Shown here: in pieces, positions 46,703 through 54,673 of the stretch | Position numbering within the stretch: the stretch's first letter is position 1 | Layout of the letters: each line of letters starts with the position of its first letter | NCBI RefSeq assembly: GCF_946902045.1 | Contig: NZ_OX336253.1 | Span: forward strand, 62,001 to 126,000 | Source of the DNA: Neisseria sp. Marseille-Q5346 | Lineage (GTDB): Bacteria; Pseudomonadota; Gammaproteobacteria; Burkholderiales; Neisseriaceae | Reading direction: 5' to 3' | Length of the DNA: 64,000 nt | Notes under the pieces: model-generated | The model's database searches: none | What the model was told of the DNA's origin: nothing | Seen by the model: the letters and a program-made list of their open reading frames with translations, nothing else | Position numbers and translations under genes: made by a program

Positions 46703-47179
46703 TTACAGGGCAAATTCTCCTATTTGATGTGTTGCCGGATAAAGTGCTTTCATCAGGTCATGCGGTGAAAGCGAGAAATCTTTGCTGTTTGTCGTCAGAC
46801 GGCCTTGCTGAGGCGTCAGCTCAAGCAATCGGACGTTTGCAGACTGGATAAACTTGTTTTTCGTGCGCTGCATTTTTCTTTGCAGGGCGGAAACAACGCG
46901 GTTGTACAGACTGTCTTTTTGTTTGACTTCGCGTGTGCCAGCAACCCAGCTCAAGCGTGTATTGCCGTCTTCATCTTCAATCAGCAGGATGCCAGTTTCT
47001 GATTGGGGCGATTTACCCATGCAAGGGAGCCAAACATAATATCGGCCATCTAAAGTAATGAATACTGCGTCATGTACTTCGCATTCGTCGCAACACTTGG
47101 TGGCGATTAAAGAGCGGATGGCTTGTTGGTGCAGTCTCAGAATGTCAAGGGAGACTTGCTTAAAAATACTTTCGGGCAT
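46703..47179 (-). CDS. HugZ/pyridoxamine oxidase-like protein, probably Fur-regulated
   Basis: Protein of 158 residues with no signal peptide. The stretches AVFITLDGRYYVWLPCMGKS, GILLIEDEDGNTRLSWVAGTREV and RLLELTPQQGRL resemble the split beta-barrel (pyridoxamine 5'-phosphate oxidase-like) fold of HugZ/HutZ heme-utilisation proteins, with the IEDEDGN-R-L segment the closest match. The similarity is from memory and the family call is tentative. AAGGAG lies seven bases before the ATG. The promoter carries a Fur-box match, which fits an iron or heme role. It is monocistronic, closed by its own terminator. Confidence 0.6.
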   Translation of the reverse strand: MPESIFKQVSLDILRLHQQAIRSLIATKCCDECEVHDAVFITLDGRYYVWLPCMGKSPQSETGILLIEDEDGNTRLSWVAGTREVKQKDSLYNRVVSALQRKMQRTKNKFIQSANVRLLELTPQQGRLTTNSKDFSLSPHDLMKALYPATHQIGEFAL

Positions 47180-47229
47180 TTTCTTCTCCTTTCATTCTGT
47201 TGTGCGGTTGTTTTGTCTCGATGGGTTGT

Positions 47230-47257
47230 ATTATACGGCGATTTTTTAAATTTGCAA
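47230..47257 (-). promoter_or_regulatory. Promoter of HugZ-like gene
   Basis: On the minus strand TTGCAA, a 16-base spacer and a perfect TATAAT; transcription would begin about 45 bases before the start codon. Confidence 0.7.
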
Positions 47258-47275
47258 ATGATAATTGTTCCTATT
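47257..47275. promoter_or_regulatory. Fur-box match overlapping the -35
   Basis: AATGATAATTGTTCCTATT matches the Fur consensus AATGATAATnATTATCATT at 14 of 18 fixed positions, with the left half perfect. It abuts the -35 element of the HugZ-like gene, an ideal repression position. Confidence 0.65.
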
Positions 47276-47518
47276 ATTTAATTTATAAGTAAAATATTGA
47301 TTATTAAAGAAATTAAATTTAAAAAATTTTTTAGAAATTAGGTTTCTACTCAAAAATGTCGTAATAGATGGCTATTAAATAAAAAAGAATAAAGGCCGTC
47401 TGAAAAAATCCAGTCGTAAAAAGGCATTTAAAAAGCAGCTAAAGTTTTGCTGACTATACATTTCAGACGGCCTTCAGTATGATTCAAGGCGTTTTGATAA
47501 TTGCAGAAACCACCAACC

Positions 47519-48256
47519 ATGAGCCAACGTCAGATTATCCTCGATACAGAGACCACGGGTCTTTATCCTGAAAACGGCGACCGTCTGGTCGAATTTGCCG
47601 GCTTGGAAATGATCAACCGCCAAATGACCGACTCCAACCTTCATTTATATGTCCACCCGGAACGCGATATGCCGGAGGAAGCGGCGAAGGTGCATGGTTT
47701 GACGATTGAAGTATTGGAAGCGAAGAATGCGCCGCCGTTTGCCCAAGTGGGCGAACAGATTGCCGACTTTATACGTGGCGCAGAGCTGATTATCCATAAT
47801 GCCAAGTTTGACGTCGGCTTCCTGAATATGGAATTCCGCCGCATGGGTTTGCCTTCTATCGAGAAACTGGGTTGCAAAGTCACCGACACGCTGGCTATGG
47901 CGCGTGAAATGTTTCCGGGGCAAAAGGCGAGTTTGGATGCGTTGTGTAACCGCTTTTCCGTTGACCGCAGCAAACGGGTCTTGCACGGCGCGCTAATCGA
48001 CTGCGAACTTTTGGGTGAAGTCTATCTTGCCATGACGCGTCAGCAGTTCGACCTGATGGGCGGCGAGGCGGAAGAAGAGGGCGAAGTCAAACAAACCGTT
48101 ATTGCGGAAACCAAACGTACCTCGCAGTTGAAAGTCATCAAAGCCAATGCGGACGAGCTGGCGGCACATGAAAAATATTTGGACGATTTGGGCGAAGCGT
48201 GTGTATGGCGCAAGGTCGAAACGCCGGATGAGGCCAATGCCGGAGCGTCAGCATGA
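47519..48256 (+). CDS. dnaQ: DNA polymerase III epsilon subunit
   Basis: Proofreading 3'-5' exonuclease of the replicase, 245 residues. DEDDh motifs are visible: IILDTETTGL near residue 7, HNAKFDVGFLNMEF in the middle and HGALIDCELL. The C-terminal segment would bind the polymerase subunit. The frame is open from a TTG at 47501; the ATG at 47519 gives the conserved start MSQRQIILD although no ribosome site is visible. The stop overlaps the ispD start as ATGA. Confidence 0.94.
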   Translation: MSQRQIILDTETTGLYPENGDRLVEFAGLEMINRQMTDSNLHLYVHPERDMPEEAAKVHGLTIEVLEAKNAPPFAQVGEQIADFIRGAELIIHNAKFDVGFLNMEFRRMGLPSIEKLGCKVTDTLAMAREMFPGQKASLDALCNRFSVDRSKRVLHGALIDCELLGEVYLAMTRQQFDLMGGEAEEEGEVKQTVIAETKRTSQLKVIKANADELAAHEKYLDDLGEACVWRKVETPDEANAGASA

Positions 48257-48939
48257 TGCGCCGCAATATCGCTTTGATTCCTGCTGCCGGCGTAGGAGCG
48301 CGATTTGGCGCAGGAAAACCTAAACAATATGTTGAAATCAATGGTAAAACCGTATTGCAACATACCATAGAAATCTTTGAGCAACACTCCCGCATAGATT
48401 TAATTGCCGTTATTCTTTCGCCGGAAGATTCGGTTTTTCAGACGGCCCTGTCTGAGAAAGTACGCGTCTTTCGAGTAGGTGGCGCAAGTCGTGCGGAAAC
48501 GGTACGCAATGGTGTGTTCGCTTTATTGGAGCAAGGTTTGGCCGAGGCGCAAGACAATATTTTGGTTCATGATGCCGCGCGTTGTTGCCTGCCTGCTGAA
48601 GCGTTAACACGTTTGCTTAATGAGGCGGGTGAGAATGATGAAGGCGGTATTTTGGCCATACCGGTGGCTGATACGCTCAAGCGAGCAGACGGCAATCATC
48701 ATATTGATGAAACCGTTGCACGCGCAGGATTGTGGCAGGCGCAAACGCCGCAGCTTTTTCAGACGGCCTTGTTACACCGTGCTTTATCGGTTGATGATTT
48801 AAGTGAAATTACGGATGAAGCGTCAGCGATTGAAAAACTGGGTATCCGGCCGCGTTTGGTGCAGGGCGATACGCGCAATTTGAAATTGACGTTGCCGCAA
48901 GACGAATACATTGTCAGATTGTTGCTCAAAGCCGTCTGA
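48253..48939 (+). CDS. ispD: 2-C-methyl-D-erythritol 4-phosphate cytidylyltransferase
   Basis: Third enzyme of the MEP pathway; couples CTP to MEP. The 228-residue protein has the nucleotide-binding loop [30 protein letters not shown] and [23 protein letters not shown]. Overlap with dnaQ suggests coupled translation; ispF follows. Two DUS cores lie in the gene (about 48438 and 48757-48768), both read as FQTAL. Confidence 0.95.
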   Translation: MMRRNIALIPAAGVGARFGAGKPKQYVEINGKTVLQHTIEIFEQHSRIDLIAVILSPEDSVFQTALSEKVRVFRVGGASRAETVRNGVFALLEQGLAEAQDNILVHDAARCCLPAEALTRLLNEAGENDEGGILAIPVADTLKRADGNHHIDETVARAGLWQAQTPQLFQTALLHRALSVDDLSEITDEASAIEKLGIRPRLVQGDTRNLKLTLPQDEYIVRLLLKAV

Positions 48940-48971
48940 ACAATCAAAACACATTATTTAAGGAAACAAAC

Positions 48972-49451
48972 ATGAATATCCGTATCGGACAGGGCTACGA
49001 TGTCCATCAGTTGGTTGAAGGACGAGATTTGATACTCGGCGGCGTAAACGTTCCGTTTGAAAAAGGATTGCTGGGTCATTCCGATGCCGATGCGCTTTTG
49101 CATGCAATTACCGATGCCCTATTGGGGGCGGCCGGTTTGGGCGATATCGGCAGCCATTTTCCCGATACTACTGCTGAATTCAAAGATGCCGACAGCCGTG
49201 TGCTGTTGCGCGAGGCCTATCAAAGCGTGCAGGCATTGGGTTGGAAGGTGGTTAATGTCGATACGACTGTGATTGCGCAAAAGCCAAAACTTGCGCCACA
49301 TATTCCGGCCATGCGCGCCAATATTGCCGCAGATTTAGGCTTGTCTGAAAACTGCGTCAACATCAAGGGTAAAACCAACGAAAAACTTGGCTATCTGGGA
49401 CGTATGGAAGCCATTGAAGCGCAAGCGGCAGTATTGCTGATTAAAGCCTAA
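48972..49451 (+). CDS. ispF: 2-C-methyl-D-erythritol 2,4-cyclodiphosphate synthase
   Basis: MEP pathway enzyme of 159 residues making MEcPP. Zinc ligands are in GQGYDVHQL (Asp10, His12) and [18 protein letters not shown]-like [13 protein letters not shown] is near the C-terminus. AAGGA precedes the start. It lies directly behind ispD, the usual partner, and ispG is elsewhere in this window. Confidence 0.97.
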   Translation: MNIRIGQGYDVHQLVEGRDLILGGVNVPFEKGLLGHSDADALLHAITDALLGAAGLGDIGSHFPDTTAEFKDADSRVLLREAYQSVQALGWKVVNVDTTVIAQKPKLAPHIPAMRANIAADLGLSENCVNIKGKTNEKLGYLGRMEAIEAQAAVLLIKA

Positions 49452-49494
49452 GAGCTTAAAATTACTTTATTATTCAAACTGAAAGACTGACAAC

Positions 49495-50166
49495 ATGGCA
49501 ACTCAAGACGAACTCAAACGTATTGCCGCCGAAAAAGCGGTGGAATTTGTTCCTGAAAACGAATACATCGGTATCGGTACCGGATCTACCATCAACTTTT
49601 TTATCGAAGCTTTGGGTAAAAGCGGTAAGAAAATCAAGGGTGCCGTGTCTACTTCTAAAAAATCCAGCGAGCTTTTGGCGAAATACGAGATTCCAGAAGT
49701 TTCGCTGAATGAGGTGATGGGTTTGGCGGTTTATGTTGACGGCGCAGACGAAGTCAACCACGCGCTGCAAATGATTAAAGGCGGCGGCGGTGCGCATTTG
49801 AACGAAAAAATCGTGGCCAGCGCATCTGATAAATTTGTCTGTATCGCCGATGAAAGTAAATATGTTTCCCGTTTGGGTAAATTCCCATTGCCGGTAGAAG
49901 TGGTTGAAAATGCCCGTTCGCTAGTGTCGCGCAAACTGCTTGCCATGGGCGGACAGCCTGAGTTGCGTGTCGGTTATACCACTTTCTATGGCAATCAAAT
50001 CGTCGATGTTCACGGCCTCAATATCGACCAAGCCCTGAAAATGGAAGACGAAATCAACAAAATCACCGGCGTACTCGAAAACGGTATTTTTGCTCGCGAT
50101 GCCGCCGATGTGTTGGTTTTGGGTACGGCAGAAGGAGCAAAAGTCATCCTGCCTTGTCAGGATTAA
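49495..50166 (+). CDS. rpiA: Ribose-5-phosphate isomerase A
   Basis: Interconverts ribose-5-phosphate and ribulose-5-phosphate. The 223-residue protein has IGIGTGSTINFFIEAL, YVDGADEVNHALQMIKGGGGAHLNEKI and ADESKYVSRLGKFPLPVEV, the standard active-site stretches. Closed by a DUS terminator. Confidence 0.97.
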   Translation: MATQDELKRIAAEKAVEFVPENEYIGIGTGSTINFFIEALGKSGKKIKGAVSTSKKSSELLAKYEIPEVSLNEVMGLAVYVDGADEVNHALQMIKGGGGAHLNEKIVASASDKFVCIADESKYVSRLGKFPLPVEVVENARSLVSRKLLAMGGQPELRVGYTTFYGNQIVDVHGLNIDQALKMEDEINKITGVLENGIFARDAADVLVLGTAEGAKVILPCQD

Positions 50167-50186
50167 TGGAGATTAATCAATCTTAA

Positions 50187-50224
50187 AGGCCGTCTGAAAG
50201 TGCATCAGGTCTTTCAGACGGCCT
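50187..50224 (+). terminator. DUS terminator after rpiA
   Basis: Inverted AG-DUS pair with a 14-base loop. Confidence 0.8.
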
Positions 50225-50239
50225 TCAATTTGGCAAAAT

Positions 50240-50977
50240 ATGCAAATCAGTAAAATTATAAAATGGTTGCCCGTTGTTTTATCTGTTTTGGGCGCACTTG
50301 GTTATAGCTCACGCGATACCGAGTTGATTCGTACAGGGGTAAGTGTTGCCGCAACATTGGCACAAGGCGACAATATCGGTTTGGAAAAGGTCAATGAATG
50401 GCTGGGAGAAAATGTCGTCAAAGCCACATCTGACACCAAAGCCGAAGCTAAACCCAAACCGGAACAGAAACAAAAGTCATCGAGGCAATCCTACACATAC
50501 AACGGAAAAATCATCAAAATCCATGATGGCGATACCATGCACATTATCGATAGCGACGGCAGGAAACACAAAATCCGCATGGCCTATATCGATGCCCCAG
50601 AAATCAATCAGGCCTATGGTACGCAATCACGAGACAATCTGATTGATGCAGCATTGAATAAAAAAGCCAAAGTGCGCGTATTTGAAGCCGACCGCTACCA
50701 GCGCGAAGTTGCCCAAGTATCAGTCGGCACGATTGACTTGAATTTGATGCAGATACGGGATGGTGCCGCATGGCATTATGAAAGTTATGCCAAAAAACAA
50801 CAAAGTAAAACCGCTTACACTGACTATTCGGCCGCACAAAAACAAGCCAAGGAAAAACGTAAAGGTTTATGGAAAAGAGACAATCCGCAAGCACCTTGGC
50901 AATTTCGCCGTCAAAACCACGAGCAGCAGAACGACAATAAAAAGCAGTCTGATAAACAATGGTTTGGGATTTGGTAG
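50240..50977 (+). CDS. Membrane-anchored thermonuclease (staphylococcal nuclease fold)
   Basis: Nuclease of 245 residues. Residues about 7-22 are hydrophobic (IIKWLPVVLSVLGALGY), probably an uncleaved signal anchor, followed by a linker with AEAKPKPEQKQK. The SNase domain runs from about residue 85 to 220: IIKIHDGDTMHIID, then KIRMAYIDAPEINQAYG with the catalytic Arg and Glu, and ADRYQREVAQV with the second catalytic Arg. Gonococcus has a secreted thermonuclease (Nuc) that degrades extracellular DNA in biofilms; this may be related, but orthology is not shown. The tail is Gln/Asn-rich. Confidence 0.82.
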   Translation: MQISKIIKWLPVVLSVLGALGYSSRDTELIRTGVSVAATLAQGDNIGLEKVNEWLGENVVKATSDTKAEAKPKPEQKQKSSRQSYTYNGKIIKIHDGDTMHIIDSDGRKHKIRMAYIDAPEINQAYGTQSRDNLIDAALNKKAKVRVFEADRYQREVAQVSVGTIDLNLMQIRDGAAWHYESYAKKQQSKTAYTDYSAAQKQAKEKRKGLWKRDNPQAPWQFRRQNHEQQNDNKKQSDKQWFGIW

Positions 50978-50989
50978 GTTTTAAGAAAG

Positions 50990-51019
50990 AGGCCGTCTGA
51001 AAACTTTCAGACGGCCTTT
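50990..51019 (+). terminator. DUS terminator after thermonuclease gene
   Basis: Tight inverted AG-DUS pair with a short T run. Confidence 0.88.
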
Positions 51020-51122
51020 AATCATTAAGGTTTAGTAATAAGATAAGAATGAGTGGCAGGTTTCTGATTAGAGGGTAATAGAAATAAAAGTGTGGTGTAA
51101 TATTTTTAAGAAGGCAGATATG

Positions 51123-51150
51123 AAAAAAGACACCGTTAGCTGGTGTCTTT
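51123..51150 (-). terminator. Intrinsic terminator of the tRNA cluster
   Basis: AAAGACACC and its complement flank a seven-base loop and run into T residues on the minus strand, directly after tRNA-Ser. Confidence 0.9.
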
Positions 51151-51156
51151 AGTATC

Positions 51157-51247
51157 TGGCAGAGAGGAAGGGATTCGAACCCTCGATACGCTATTCACGT
51201 ATACACGCTTTCCAGGCGTGCGACTTAAACCACTCATCCACCTCTCT
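51157..51247 (-). tRNA. tRNA-Ser(GGA)
   Basis: Class II tRNA with a long variable arm. The acceptor arms AGAGAGG/CCTCTCT pair, the T-loop GTTCGAATC is present, and the anticodon arm CACGC-CTGGAAA-GCGTG gives anticodon GGA. The CCA end is encoded. It is the last of three tRNAs in one minus-strand cluster. Confidence 0.95.
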
Positions 51248-51311
51248 GTGGACTATTATCCTGACTTCTTATTTCAGAATAATGTGAAAACTTAACTGAT
51301 TGATTTATCAG

Positions 51312-51398
51312 TGGTGCCCAGGAGAAGACTCGAACTTCCACACCCGTGAGGATACTAGCACCTGAAGCTAGCGCGTCTACCAATTCCGCCACCTGGGC
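51312..51398 (-). tRNA. tRNA-Leu(CAG), copy 1
   Basis: Class II tRNA; acceptor arms GCCCAGG/CCTGGGC, T-loop GTTCGAGTC and anticodon arm CTAGC-TTCAGGT-GCTAG giving anticodon CAG. CCA is encoded. It differs from the neighbouring copy by two bases in the variable arm. Confidence 0.95.
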
Positions 51399-51436
51399 AA
51401 TTTAAATTTTCTTAAGCAAAGAAGCACCAAATTATT

Positions 51437-51523
51437 TGGTGCCCAGGAGAAGACTCGAACTTCCACGCCCGTGAGGACACTAGCACCTGAAGCTAGCGCG
51501 TCTACCAATTCCGCCACCTGGGC
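51437..51523 (-). tRNA. tRNA-Leu(CAG), copy 2
   Basis: Nearly identical duplicate of the preceding tRNA-Leu with compensating variable-arm changes. It is the promoter-proximal gene of the cluster. CCA is encoded. Confidence 0.95.
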
Positions 51524-51582
51524 TTTGCTTTATTCTTCAATTTAAGGTAGAGTTGACTACTCTGAACTGCGAAGAAGCAGCT

Positions 51583-51610
51583 ATTATATATTTTAAAAAA
51601 AGAATGTCAA
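51583..51610 (-). promoter_or_regulatory. Consensus promoter of the tRNA cluster
   Basis: On the minus strand a perfect TTGACA (51605-51610), a 16-base AT-rich spacer and a perfect TATAAT (51583-51588). It would drive Leu-Leu-Ser and overlaps the upstream candidate start of rnr on the other strand. Confidence 0.9.
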
Positions 51611-51618
51611 CTATCAAA

Positions 51619-54099
51619 ATGAACAAAAATACTAAATCTTTAAATTTACGAGAAAAAGACCCGTATTTGGAGCGGGAGAAACAACGTTACGCTCATCCGT
51701 TGCCCAGCCGCGAATGGGTCATTGAATTATTGGAACAAAAAGGTGTGCCGACCAAAATCGAAGCGTTGGCACATGAATTGTCGATTGCAGAAGATGAATA
51801 TGAATTCTTCGAGCGCCGTCTGAAAGCAATGGCGCGTGATGGTCAGGTGTTGATCAACCGACGTGGTGCGGTGTGCGCGGCAGAAAAATTGGCATTGGTT
51901 AAATGCCGTGTCGAAGCGCATAAAGACGGCTTTGGTTTTGCCGTGCCGCTAACCCCGACGGGCGAAGGCGATTTCGTTTTGTATGAGCGTCAGATGCGCG
52001 GCGTAATGCACGGGGATATTGTTACCGTTCGTCCTGCCGGTATCGACCGCAGAGGCCGTCGTGAAGGTACGGTTTTAGATGTGGTGGAGCGTGCGCAGTC
52101 TAAAGTGGTCGGCCGTTTTTATATGGATCGCGGCGTGGCTATTTTGGAGGCAGAAGACAAGCGTTTGAGCCAAAGTATCGTGCTGGAACCTGAAAGCGTG
52201 GCGCACTTTAAACCGCAATCCGGTCAGGTGATTGTGGCTGAAATTGAGACGTATCCTGAAGCGCATCGTCCTGCTGTGGCTAAGCTGATTGAAGTATTAG
52301 GCGATTATGCCGACAGCGGTATGGAAATCGAAATTGCTGTACGCAAGCACCATTTGCCTCATCAATTCAGCGAAGCATGTGTCAAAGCTGCGAAGAAAAT
52401 TCCTGATCATGTGCGTAAAACCGACTTGAAAGGGCGCGTGGACTTACGCGATTTGCCTTTGGTAACCATTGACGGTGAAACTGCACGGGACTTTGACGAT
52501 GCGGTTTTTGCTGAAAAAGTCGGTCGCAATTACCATTTGGTGGTGGCGATTGCCGATGTCAGCCATTATGTCCGTCCTGATGACGGAATTGATGTAGATG
52601 CTCAGGAACGCAGTACCAGCGTGTATTTTCCACGCCGCGTGATTCCGATGCTGCCGGAGAAGTTGTCCAACGGCATCTGCTCGCTCAATCCTGATGTTGA
52701 ACGCCTGTGTATGGTGTGCGATATGGTGATTACCTATGCCGGCAATATCAAGGAATACTGTTTCTATCCGGCAGTAATGCGTTCTCATGCGCGACTGACT
52801 TACAATCAAGTTTGGGATTGGATTTCAGACGGCCGGGATCATCCGTTTAAACCGCAAATTGATACTCTGTATAAGTTATTTAAAATCTTGCAGAAAAAAC
52901 GTTTTGAGCGTGGCGCGGTTGAGTTTGAGAGCGTTGAGACTCAGATGGTTTTTGACGACAACGGTAAAATCGACAAGATTGTTCCCGTTTTCCGCAATGA
53001 TGCGCATAAGCTAATTGAAGAATGTATGTTGGCGGCGAATGTTTGCGCGGCAGAATTTTTGCTGAAAAACAAACATACGGCTTTATTCCGCAATCACTTG
53101 GGCCCGACTCCTGAAAAACTGGCTACTTTACGCGAGCAGCTTGGTTTGCTGGGGCTGAGTCTGGGTGGCGGTGATAATCCGACGCCGAAAGACTATGCTG
53201 CGCTTGCTGAGCAATTTAAAAACCGTCCGGACGCGGAATTGTTGCAAGTGATGATGCTGCGTTCTATGCAGCAGGCGGTTTATGAGCCGCATTGCGACGG
53301 TCACTTTGGTCTGGCTTATAGCGCATATGCACACTTTACTTCGCCTATCCGCCGTTATCCGGATTTGACGGTCCATCGTGCCATTAAGGCTGTATTGAAC
53401 GGACAAACTTACCAGCCCAATAAAACCTGGCAGGCTTTGGGCGTGTATACTTCTTTCTGCGAGCGCCGAGCCGATGATGCCAGCCGCGATGTGGAAAACT
53501 GGCTGAAAACTTATTATATGCGCGACAAAGTCGGCGAAGTCTTCAGCGGCAAGATTTCGGGCATGACCAGCTTCGGTATTTTTGTAACCTTGGATGATAT
53601 TCATATCGACGGCTTGGTACATATCAGCGATTTGGGAGAGGATTATTTCAACTTCCGTCCTGAAATTATGGCGATTGAGGGCGAACGCAGCGGTGTCCGT
53701 TTCAATATGGGCGATACGGTCACTGTAAAAGTTGCGCGTGCCGATTTGGATACCAGCAAGATTGATTTGACCTTAATCAGCGGTGGTTCAGTCGGTAAGA
53801 AACGTGGCGCTAGAAAAGCAAAACCTGTGAGTAAGCCGACAGCTGCTGACAAACCTGTCGAAAAGCGTAAGCGTAAACTTTCGGCTAAAGAAATTGATGA
53901 AGCGTTGGCTACTCCCGTGAAGGCAAAGAAGAGCAAGGTGAAAAGTAAACCTGCCTCCAAGCCTGCTAAGTCAAGCAAACCTAAAGCCGCAAGCAAGAAA
54001 AAAGCGCAAACGAAAACAGTTTCTGTCAAAGCTGGGCATAAAAATAATGCTCAAGGTAAAAGCGTGAAGATTAAAGTGAAGAAAGCTGCTAAGAAATAA
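51619..54099 (+). CDS. rnr: Ribonuclease R
   Basis: 3'-5' exoribonuclease of the RNB family, about 826 residues, that degrades structured RNA. An N-terminal winged helix (SREWVIELLEQKGVPTK) and cold-shock domains precede the RNB catalytic centre (TIDGETARDFDDAVFAE), then an S1 domain (GKISGMTSFGIFVTLDDIHIDGLVHISDLG) and a long Lys/Ala-rich tail. The frame is open from a TTG at 51553; Met codons at 51604 and 51619 are the realistic starts, neither with a clear ribosome site. I chose 51619 because 51604 lies in the -35 of the divergent tRNA promoter. Confidence 0.94.
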   Translation: MNKNTKSLNLREKDPYLEREKQRYAHPLPSREWVIELLEQKGVPTKIEALAHELSIAEDEYEFFERRLKAMARDGQVLINRRGAVCAAEKLALVKCRVEAHKDGFGFAVPLTPTGEGDFVLYERQMRGVMHGDIVTVRPAGIDRRGRREGTVLDVVERAQSKVVGRFYMDRGVAILEAEDKRLSQSIVLEPESVAHFKPQSGQVIVAEIETYPEAHRPAVAKLIEVLGDYADSGMEIEIAVRKHHLPHQFSEACVKAAKKIPDHVRKTDLKGRVDLRDLPLVTIDGETARDFDDAVFAEKVGRNYHLVVAIADVSHYVRPDDGIDVDAQERSTSVYFPRRVIPMLPEKLSNGICSLNPDVERLCMVCDMVITYAGNIKEYCFYPAVMRSHARLTYNQVWDWISDGRDHPFKPQIDTLYKLFKILQKKRFERGAVEFESVETQMVFDDNGKIDKIVPVFRNDAHKLIEECMLAANVCAAEFLLKNKHTALFRNHLGPTPEKLATLREQLGLLGLSLGGGDNPTPKDYAALAEQFKNRPDAELLQVMMLRSMQQAVYEPHCDGHFGLAYSAYAHFTSPIRRYPDLTVHRAIKAVLNGQTYQPNKTWQALGVYTSFCERRADDASRDVENWLKTYYMRDKVGEVFSGKISGMTSFGIFVTLDDIHIDGLVHISDLGEDYFNFRPEIMAIEGERSGVRFNMGDTVTVKVARADLDTSKIDLTLISGGSVGKKRGARKAKPVSKPTAADKPVEKRKRKLSAKEIDEALATPVKAKKSKVKSKPASKPAKSSKPKAASKKKAQTKTVSVKAGHKNNAQGKSVKIKVKKAAKK

Positions 54100-54113
54100 G
54101 TAGCATTCAATTC

Positions 54114-54141
54114 AGGCCGTCTGAAAAGTTTCAGACGGCCT
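54114..54141 (+). terminator. DUS terminator after rnr
   Basis: Tight inverted AG-DUS pair; no T run follows, so termination may be partial and the next gene could be read through. Confidence 0.7.
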
Positions 54142-54180
54142 GAATTCGTGATTTTATGAATAAAACTAAGGATAAATAAG

Positions 54181-54528
54181 ATGATAAAACTATACGGTAT
54201 TCCCAATTGCGATACGGTTAAAAAAGCGCGTAACTGGTTGGCGGAAAATGGCATCGAGTTTGAATTTGTAGATTTTAAGAAAAACGCCCCGACTGCTGAT
54301 TTGATTGATGGCTGGCTGAATCAGGCGGCTTTGGAAATTTTGCTCAATAAAAGAGGCACGACTTGGCGCAAGCTGGATAAAGATGCACAGGAATCTGCCG
54401 CCACAAAAGAAGGTGCGATTGCTTTGATGGTGGAGAATCCCAGCATCATCAAGCGGCCTGTGTTGGTCAAAGAAGGGCAGGTTCATGTCGGATTTTCAGT
54501 AGAAGCGTATCAGGAAATTTTTGGATAA
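54181..54528 (+). CDS. ArsC-family reductase (YffB/Spx-like)
   Basis: Thioredoxin-fold protein of 115 residues. IKLYGIPNCDTVKKARNWL has the single N-terminal active-site Cys of the YffB group, not a CxxC, and SIIKRPVLVKEGQVHVGFS is the conserved cis-Pro region. YffB is a glutathione-dependent thiol reductase in other bacteria. No ars genes are nearby, so arsenate reduction is unlikely to be the main role. AAGGA precedes the start. Confidence 0.85.
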   Translation: MIKLYGIPNCDTVKKARNWLAENGIEFEFVDFKKNAPTADLIDGWLNQAALEILLNKRGTTWRKLDKDAQESAATKEGAIALMVENPSIIKRPVLVKEGQVHVGFSVEAYQEIFG

Positions 54529-54545
54529 GGCATTTTTAGGTTTTT

Positions 54546-54557
54546 AGGCCGTCTGAA
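54546..54557 (+). repeat. Single DUS upstream of ppiD
   Basis: AGGCCGTCTGAA in the 145-base gap between the ArsC-like gene and ppiD, without a partner arm. Confidence 0.88.
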
Positions 54558-54673
54558 AAAGCAAGCCTTGAAAAAATACGTTACAATACGCGCTTTGAGC
54601 CTGTTTTCAGGATTTTAAGATTTTTGCGGCAGCATTTTGCGGCTGCCGCGCCAAACTTTTCTTTCGGATAAAT

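Larger units (their letters stand above)
47180..47518. other. AT-rich divergent gap HugZ-like gene / dnaQ
   Basis: A 339-base gap. The left part holds the Fur box and promoter of the HugZ-like gene; the right part has an inverted DUS pair with a 57-base loop (47393-47404 and 47462-47473). I see no gene and no clear dnaQ promoter. Confidence 0.6.
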
